Assembly: GCA_002725175.2 (NCBI GenBank)
Contig: PBQX02000064.1
Span: 1 to 6,122 of the forward strand
Length of the DNA stretch: 6,122 bases
Source of the DNA: CACKLF01 sp002725175
Lineage (GTDB): Bacteria > Pseudomonadota > Alphaproteobacteria > Rhodobacterales > Rhodobacteraceae
Reading direction: 5' to 3'
In this document: one piece after another, positions 1-4,178 of the stretch
Position numbering within the stretch: position 1 is the first letter of the stretch
How the letters are laid out: every line of letters starts with the position of its first letter
The notes under the pieces: model-generated
Seen by the model: the letters and a program-made list of their open reading frames with translations, nothing else
Database searches by the model: none
Told to the model about the DNA's origin: nothing
Position numbers and translations under genes: made by a program

Positions 1-74
1 AATTTAAAAAAGTCTAACAGGTATTTAAATAATTGATCAGTATAAATGTAGTAGTAAAACTTCTCATAATTATT

Positions 75-740
75 TTAACTCCTTTGTTCTGACCAAAGGG
101 TAGGATTTGACAAAAAATTATCTACTTCCGTCAATGTTTTTATGTCAAAAAGGTTTTCCTTTTTGGCATAGCTTAGAATGTCATGCCAAGTTGTAAGGTA
201 GTGTAAATTTATAGAATTATCTGAAAGTAGTTTCCTGGTGCTGTCAAAAATATTATAATAAAACAAGACAAAGACATTGTTACATTTTGCTGAACCTTTT
301 CGGAGTGCATTTACAAAATTAATTTTAGAACCTCCATCTGTGGCCAGATCTTCAACAAGAAGGATGTTTTGGTTTTGTTTTATCGTTCCTTCTATTTGTG
401 AATTTTTTCCGTACCCTTTTGGTTTTTTACGAACGTAACAAAGAGGAAGGTTCAGCCTGTCTGCTAAAAGTGCTGCAAATGGTATACCTGCTGTTTCACC
501 TCCTGCGATGTTGTCAATCTTTTCTTTTTTTAGTTCCTTTAAAAAAATTTCCTGGAAAAAATCAATTACCTTACTTCTGCTTTTTGGCTCACTAATAATT
601 TTCCTACAATCAACATAGGTAGGCGAAAGTAGCCCTGAGGCAAGTTTATAGGGGGTTGAAATATTGAAGTTTATTGCTCCGATATTAAGAAGAATTCTAG
701 CAGTTTCAAGGCTAATTCTTTCTTGATGTTTGTTTCGCAT
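75..740 (-). CDS. pyrE: Orotate phosphoribosyltransferase
   Basis: This cytosolic enzyme makes orotidine 5'-phosphate from orotate and PRPP, the fifth step of de novo UMP synthesis. From the chosen start it is 221 residues, close to the usual size of alphaproteobacterial PyrE. Visible motifs, in order, are the orotate-site segment YKLASGLLSPTYVDCRK (about 31-47), AGGETAGIPFAALLADR (79-95), the flexible catalytic loop RKKPKGYGKNSQIEG (104-118) and the PRPP-binding motif ILLVEDLATDGGSK (126-139). The ED..TDGGS form is the alphaproteobacterial version of the motif. The ATG at 740 was chosen because a purine-rich AAGAGAG lies just upstream (745-751) and the resulting N-terminus fits the family. 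An in-frame ATG at 803 would add 21 residues, but it has no ribosome binding site and lies deep inside pyrC. The gene overlaps pyrC by 29 bases, so the two are very likely co-transcribed and translationally coupled. No terminator hairpin is visible in the 74 bases after the TAA stop. Confidence 0.95.
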   Translation of the reverse strand: MRNKHQERISLETARILLNIGAINFNISTPYKLASGLLSPTYVDCRKIISEPKSRSKVIDFFQEIFLKELKKEKIDNIAGGETAGIPFAALLADRLNLPLCYVRKKPKGYGKNSQIEGTIKQNQNILLVEDLATDGGSKINFVNALRKGSAKCNNVFVLFYYNIFDSTRKLLSDNSINLHYLTTWHDILSYAKKENLFDIKTLTEVDNFLSNPTLWSEQRS

Positions 741-1788
741 TTTTCTCTCTTTCAGTTGTCCAATAAAGTTTAAATTCTGAGCCGAAAAAGACAATTTTAT
801 CATTTTCGGCCCTTATCCAAGTCTTTAATCTAACTGGTTTATTTTTTTTAATTAGGGTCAACCGTTCAATATTTGTATTAACATTATAATGCCTCGCCCC
901 ATTAAGGGATACAAATTTCTCCAGATTGGGAAGCTTATTTTCTCTGTCGAATATCTCTGCTAGAAAGGGTACGGCGTATGGTGTAGAAAAAATACCAGCG
1001 CACCCACAATCAGATTCTTTTTTTGAAGACAGATGTGGAGCACTGTCAGTTCCTAAAAAAAAACGTCTATCGCCTGAAGTTGCTGTTTGAATTAAATCCT
1101 CTTGATGGGTTCTGCGTTTTGCGATGGGTAAACAAAAGTAATGCGGGCGTATACCTCTTTCAAAGATATGGTTTCTATTGATCATTAAGTGATGAACAGT
1201 AATTGTTGCGCCTAGATTTTTTTTTGTTGATTTGACGTAATTTATAGCTTCAGAAGTCGTAATATGCTCAAGAGTAATTTTTAAATCAGGAAGTCGCGAT
1301 CTAATTTTATCTAAAACTTTTTCGATAAAGATTTTTTCCCGATCAAAAATATCATAGTTTTCGCCTGGCAATTCCCCATGCATACATAGGGGAATATTAA
1401 ATTTGGCCATTTGTTCCATTATTGGCATTACTTTTTCAAAATTTTTAACTCCATATGTTGAATTTGTTGTTGCTCCAGAAGGATAATATTTTATTGCACT
1501 GATTAACTCATTGACTTTTAAGTTTTTTATATCTTTTGGATTTGTTTTTTCAGTAAGGTAAAGTGTCATAAGAGGGTTAAATTTTGAACCCTTCGGCAGG
1601 TATTTTAAGATTTCTCTCTTGTATTTCTCTGCTTGGAAATATGTTAAAATAGGTTTTTTAAGGTTAGGCATTATTAATGCTCTCGAGAAGTTTTTAGCTG
1701 AATATTTTAGAACTTTTTTTAAAATATCTCCTTCTCTTAAATGCAGGTGCCAATCATCTGGTTTTATTATAGAAATTTTCTTTGGCAC
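712..1788 (-). CDS. pyrC: Dihydroorotase, PyrC (E. coli-like) type
   Basis: This zinc metalloenzyme of the amidohydrolase superfamily interconverts N-carbamoyl-aspartate and dihydroorotate in pyrimidine synthesis. It has 358 residues; E. coli PyrC, as I recall it, has about 348. The full catalytic set is visible with a constant offset of two from the E. coli numbering: H14 and H16 in DDWHLHLR, the carbamylated lysine K100 in AIKYYPSGATTNS, H137 in MHGE, H175 in LEHITT and D248 in LGTDSAPH. The substrate-loop threonines T107 and T108 and the CGCAG segment (261-265) are also present. The start is GTG at 1788, preceded by AAAGGA at 1795-1800 with six bases of spacing. An in-frame TAA lies nine codons upstream and no other start codon intervenes, so the start is secure. 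The normal family C-terminus falls near residue 345. The last 13 or so charged residues are an extension that runs into the start of pyrE. Confidence 0.96.
   Translation of the reverse strand: MPKKISIIKPDDWHLHLREGDILKKVLKYSAKNFSRALIMPNLKKPILTYFQAEKYKREILKYLPKGSKFNPLMTLYLTEKTNPKDIKNLKVNELISAIKYYPSGATTNSTYGVKNFEKVMPIMEQMAKFNIPLCMHGELPGENYDIFDREKIFIEKVLDKIRSRLPDLKITLEHITTSEAINYVKSTKKNLGATITVHHLMINRNHIFERGIRPHYFCLPIAKRRTHQEDLIQTATSGDRRFFLGTDSAPHLSSKKESDCGCAGIFSTPYAVPFLAEIFDRENKLPNLEKFVSLNGARHYNVNTNIERLTLIKKNKPVRLKTWIRAENDKIVFFGSEFKLYWTTEREKNAKQTSRKN
745..751 (-). promoter_or_regulatory. Shine-Dalgarno site of pyrE inside pyrC
   Basis: AAGAGAG on the minus strand ends four bases before the ATG at 740. 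It lies within the last codons of pyrC and supports the internal start over the upstream in-frame ATG at 803, which has no such sequence. Confidence 0.55.
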
Positions 1789-1794
1789 TTTGGT

Positions 1795-1800
1795 TCCTTT
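1795..1800 (-). promoter_or_regulatory. Shine-Dalgarno site of pyrC (GTG start)
   Basis: AAAGGA on the minus strand lies six bases before GTG at 1788. It decides the start, because the codon is non-standard and no ATG is available in frame before the upstream stop. Confidence 0.75.
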
Positions 1801-2021
1801 TAATCTTGGTCTTAGTTAGTAATGATCCGTAAATTAAAGGTAAAGGCTAAATAAATTCTGACAACGTCTAAATTGACCCGCAGAAGATATTGGCGTTTTT
1901 GCCCTTTAAGATTATACAATTACATATAATTCAAAATAATGCGGCTAGGTTAAGCTAAATTTTATAAATTTAATTACTTTTTTTATAATAGCCTATTTAT
2001 TATTNTTAAAATTGTTACTAT

Positions 2022-2077
2022 ATCCTCTNTCAGGCTTGTTAAGATAGCCTAANNGNNNTTAAATTTTTTTTAAGGAT
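2022..2077 (+). promoter_or_regulatory. Candidate folE leader element that could mask the ribosome binding site
   Basis: An inner hairpin pairs AGGCT (2032-2036) with AGCCT (2046-2050) across a nine-base loop. An outer five-base stem pairs ATCCT (2022-2026) with AGGAT (2073-2077), and this second strand includes most of the folE Shine-Dalgarno sequence AAGGA. The inner AGGCT could instead pair with an earlier AGCCT at 1990-1994, and the CCT at 2024-2026 could pair with AGG at 2032-2034, so alternative folds exist. From memory, a tetrahydrofolate-sensing leader class (THF-II, the folE motif) occurs upstream of folE in proteobacteria. I cannot match its consensus here, and the stems are short. 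Ambiguous bases at 2029 and 2053-2058 limit the reading. Confidence 0.3.
2072..2076 (+). promoter_or_regulatory. Shine-Dalgarno site of folE
   Basis: AAGGA lies six bases before the ATG at 2083. A second site, AGAGGA at 2111-2116, precedes an in-frame ATG at 2122 by five bases, so both starts could be used. Confidence 0.65.
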
Positions 2078-2082
2078 TCAGA

Positions 2083-2706
2083 ATGAATTTTCATAAAAGG
2101 GATATNATAGAGAGGAAAGTAATGGAATCTNCCGATTCCTATAAGCCGTCTNTTGAGGAAGCAAAAGAAGCAGTTAAGACTTTGATTNTATGGGCAGGNG
2201 ACAACCCTGAAAGAGAAGGCTTGCTTGAAACACCTGAGAGGGTTGCTAAGGCATTCAATGAATGGTTTNGTGGTTATGGTGAANATCCTAAGGTCATACT
2301 TGGCAAAACCTTTAAGGAAGTAGAGGANTATTGTCATCCTGTATCTTTGAATCAAATTCCATTTGAAAGTTACTGCGAGCATCATATTGCTCCAATTATA
2401 GGTTACGTAAACATTTCTTACATTCCAAATGGACAAGTTGTAGGAATATCAAAACTCGCTAGGCTGGTCGATCTATATTCAAAGCGTTTGCAGGTACAGG
2501 AAAAAATGACCTCTCAAATTGCTCAAGCAATTCAAAAATATCTTAAACCTAATGGCGTAGCTGTCCGTGTTGAGGGTGACCATCATTGCATGTGCACGCG
2601 TGGTGTGAATAAAAAAGGAATATCCATGGTTACTACTACATTTTTGGGGGATTTTTCCAAGAACTTAGCTTTAAGAGAAGAATTTATTTCTAATGCAAAA
2701 AAATAA
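2083..2706 (+). CDS. folE: GTP cyclohydrolase I
   Basis: This cytosolic homo-oligomeric zinc enzyme converts GTP to 7,8-dihydroneopterin triphosphate and formate. It is the entry step of folate synthesis and also feeds queuosine-type deazapurines. It has 207 residues from this start. Zinc ligands C98 and H101 lie in YCEHHIAPIIG and C169 in GDHHCMCTRGV. The catalytic histidines equivalent to E. coli H112 and H179 are H100 and H167. The core motifs GISKLARLVDLYSKRLQVQE (121-140) and KKGISMVTTTFLG (177-189) are intact. An internal ATG at residue 14 (2122) has its own good ribosome binding site and would give a 194-residue protein with a more family-like N-terminus; the sequence alone does not settle which is used. 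Eight ambiguous bases occur, all in the first 82 codons. At least one is harmless (GGN at residue 39 is Gly). The gene is flanked by gaps on both sides and appears to be its own transcription unit. Confidence 0.95.
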   Translation: MNFHKRDXIERKVMESXDSYKPSXEEAKEAVKTLIXWAXDNPEREGLLETPERVAKAFNEWFXGYGEXPKVILGKTFKEVEXYCHPVSLNQIPFESYCEHHIAPIIGYVNISYIPNGQVVGISKLARLVDLYSKRLQVQEKMTSQIAQAIQKYLKPNGVAVRVEGDHHCMCTRGVNKKGISMVTTTFLGDFSKNLALREEFISNAKK

Positions 2707-2773
2707 GTATTAGCCAGCACTGTCTTCGAGGTTTACTTTTACATTTAATTATAGGCTGGAAATTAATAGACTT

Positions 2774-2802
2774 TTGTGTTTNTTTGTNNCAAATNATATA
2801 AA
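2774..2802 (+). promoter_or_regulatory. Candidate sigma-70 promoter of the glyQ operon
   Basis: TTGTGT (2774-2779) and TATAAA (2797-2802) are separated by exactly 17 bases, matching 3/6 and 5/6 of the consensus hexamers. Transcription would start near 2809, leaving a leader of only about a dozen bases before the glyQ ATG. That would fit the lack of a recognisable ribosome binding site there. Four ambiguous bases fall in the spacer and its surroundings (2782, 2788, 2789, 2795), and AT-rich DNA gives such matches easily. Confidence 0.4.
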
Positions 2803-2820
2803 TAATTTACATTACTAAAA

Positions 2821-3738
2821 ATGCAAAANCCAAAATCTTTTCAAGAAATAATATTAACACTTCAAAACTTTTGGGCACAGAATGGCTGTTCAATTCTACA
2901 GCCGTATGATTTTCCGGTGGGTGCTGGNACTTTTCATCCTGCTACAACCCTAAAATCTCTCGGNCCGGAGCCATGGTTTGCTGCTTATGTGCAGCCTTCC
3001 CGCAGACCTACGGATGGACGNTTTGGAGATAACCCAAATAGATTGCAGCATTACTACCAATTTCAAGTCATTTTGAAACCTTCNCCTGAAGACATACAGG
3101 ATTTATTCCTTCAGTCTTTAAAAGCAATCGGGATTAACTCAGATGANCATGATATTAGGTTTGTAGAGGATGATTGGGAAAGTCCAACTTTAGGAGCGTG
3201 GGGCTTGGGTTGGGAGGTTTGGTGTGATGGCATGGAGGTGAGCCAGTTTACCTATTTCCAACAGGTTTGNGGATTTGATTGTGATCCAATTCCAGGTGAG
3301 CTTACATATGGACTAGAGAGATTAGCAATGCATGTTTTAGAAAAGAAAAATGTAATGGANATCCCCTACAATGACCCAGATTCAAANNTTCCTAAGACGT
3401 ACGGTGATATTTTCAGTGAAAATGAGAAACAATTTAGTCGTTGGAATTTTGAAGTAGCAGATACCACAATGCTATTAAGGCAATTTGATGANGCAGAGGC
3501 TGAATGCGNAAGAATTTTGTCTCAAAGCCCCATACATGAATCTTCTGGAGCAGAGATAATAATGACAGGTCCAGCTTATGACCAATGCTTGACGGCTTCG
3601 CATTTGTTTAATTTGCTGGATGCACGTGGGGTTATTTCGGTCTCAGAGCGGCAAAACTATATTGGTAGAGTAAGAAATTTGGCTAAATTATGTGCTAAGG
3701 CACACNTAGGATTTTTAAATGAAGAATTAAAAAGATGA
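2821..3738 (+). CDS. glyQ: Glycyl-tRNA synthetase alpha subunit
   Basis: This is the catalytic (class II aminoacylation) subunit of the heterotetrameric bacterial glycyl-tRNA synthetase. It activates glycine with ATP and works with GlyS to charge tRNA-Gly. Its 305 residues match the family length (about 300). The hallmarks are near invariant: FWAQNGCSILQPYDFPVGAG (18-37), GPEPW..AYVQPSRRPTDG, NPNRLQHYYQFQV, HDIRFVEDDWESPTLGAWG, GMEVSQFTYFQQV and GELTYGLERLAMHV. The C-terminal part carries HLFNLLDARGVISVSERQ. Compared with E. coli GlyQ it has extra sequence before this motif (around SQSPIHESSGAEIIMTG), which fits Rhodobacterales GlyQ as I recall it. No clear Shine-Dalgarno sequence precedes the ATG. 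Thirteen ambiguous bases occur, ten at third codon positions, and several resolve (GGN Gly at 36 and 48, CGN Arg at 67, TCN Ser at 88). Codon 150 is TGN, to be read as Cys or Trp. The stop overlaps the next gene's start as ATGA. Confidence 0.97.
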   Translation: MQXPKSFQEIILTLQNFWAQNGCSILQPYDFPVGAXTFHPATTLKSLXPEPWFAAYVQPSRRPTDGXFGDNPNRLQHYYQFQVILKPXPEDIQDLFLQSLKAIGINSDXHDIRFVEDDWESPTLGAWGLGWEVWCDGMEVSQFTYFQQVXGFDCDPIPGELTYGLERLAMHVLEKKNVMXIPYNDPDSXXPKTYGDIFSENEKQFSRWNFEVADTTMLLRQFDXAEAECXRILSQSPIHESSGAEIIMTGPAYDQCLTASHLFNLLDARGVISVSERQNYIGRVRNLAKLCAKAHXGFLNEELKR

Positions 3739-4178
3739 ATGGGAAACTTTTTTCAATAAGTCTCGCTGTCTTTTGTCTTATTTTTGGAGTTATTTTATTT
3801 TACTTTCAGGTATTTGCATTTTATCAAAGAGTTGACGGNTTAAGTCAAATAGAAGTGAATGGTAATAAGGTGCCCATTAAGGAATATAAAGGGATTGACT
3901 CAGNTTCCTCTGCCTTAAAATTGCGTGGCTGCTTTAAGGTAGACCCTATGTTCTTTAAAAATCAAGTNTTAGCAGAAAAACCTACCCCTTTGGCAGCACC
4001 ATTTTGGTTCNAATGTTTTGACTACGAATACCTTCATCAAGAAATTGNGAGTGGCCGGGCAAAAGTTTATTTGGCAGCAAAAGATGAATATGATGGAATA
4101 GATAGGATGGTTTTGGTTTTTGATAGTGGAGAAGCTTATCAGTGGAGACAGCTTAATTCNAAGTTTTCAGGTAAATAA
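3735..4178 (+). CDS. Small membrane-anchored protein of unknown function (DUF6446-like)
   Basis: This 147-residue protein of unknown function has one N-terminal hydrophobic helix (about residues 6-29) followed by a soluble domain of about 115 residues. Most likely it is a single-pass inner-membrane protein with the C-terminal domain in the periplasm. Topology is inferred, because the charges flanking the helix (K4, R32) are not decisive. The domain shows LKLRGCFKVDP (61-71), PTPLAAPFWF.CFDYEYL (83-100) and AYQWRQLN (134-141). The two cysteines, C66 and C94, could form a disulfide. I recognise this pattern from Rhodobacterales, where a DUF6446 protein sits between glyQ and glyS; no function is known to me. 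The ATG overlaps the glyQ stop by four bases (ATGA) and the stop directly abuts glyS, so it is almost certainly translated from the same message. Six ambiguous bases occur; X35 is Gly, X78 Val and X142 Ser by degeneracy. Codon 93 is NAA, which must not be TAA for the frame to hold. Confidence 0.8.
   Translation: MNGKLFSISLAVFCLIFGVILFYFQVFAFYQRVDXLSQIEVNGNKVPIKEYKGIDSXSSALKLRGCFKVDPMFFKNQXLAEKPTPLAAPFWFXCFDYEYLHQEIXSGRAKVYLAAKDEYDGIDRMVLVFDSGEAYQWRQLNXKFSGK

Larger units (their letters stand above)
1789..2082. other. Divergent intergenic region between pyrC and folE
   Basis: These 294 bases hold no credible gene and must carry the promoters of both divergent blocks. Two perfect TATAAT boxes sit close together facing opposite ways: one on the minus strand (1911-1916, towards pyrC) and one on the plus strand (1925-1930, towards folE). 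Neither has a convincing -35 hexamer at 16-18 bases, so in such AT-rich DNA they are only candidates. The 3' part contains the 8-base direct repeat ATAGCCTA (1988-1995 and 2044-2051) and the folE leader hairpins described separately. Seven ambiguous bases fall here, five of them in the six-base stretch 2053-2058, so structure there cannot be read fully. Confidence 0.5.

Noticed and set aside
1..74. Possible terminator or gene fragment at the left edge
   Set aside because: There is no stable hairpin with a T-run and no open frame with family motifs; I see only AT-rich sequence.
398..595. Plus-strand open frame of 65 codons inside pyrE
   Set aside because: It lies wholly antisense to a well-supported pyrE, has no ribosome binding site and no recognisable domain.
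741..803. Longer pyrE starting at the ATG at 803
   Set aside because: There is no ribosome binding site, it would overlap pyrC by 92 bases, and the added residues do not resemble a PyrE N-terminus.
1619..1819. Plus-strand open frame of 66 codons over the start of pyrC
   Set aside because: It is antisense to conserved PyrC residues including the HLH metal motif; the frame is a by-product of pyrC codon use.
1891..1904. GGC-GTTTTT-GCC hairpin as a terminator or regulatory stem
   Set aside because: It has only a three-base stem, well within chance, and sits far from either gene end.
2059..2436. Minus-strand open frame of 125 codons over folE
   Set aside because: It mirrors the conserved folE coding sequence, contains many ambiguous codons and has no family resemblance.
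2711..2760. Inverted CCAGC/GCTGG after folE as a terminator
   Set aside because: The stem is five bases with a loop of about 36 and no T-run follows, so it does not look like an intrinsic terminator.
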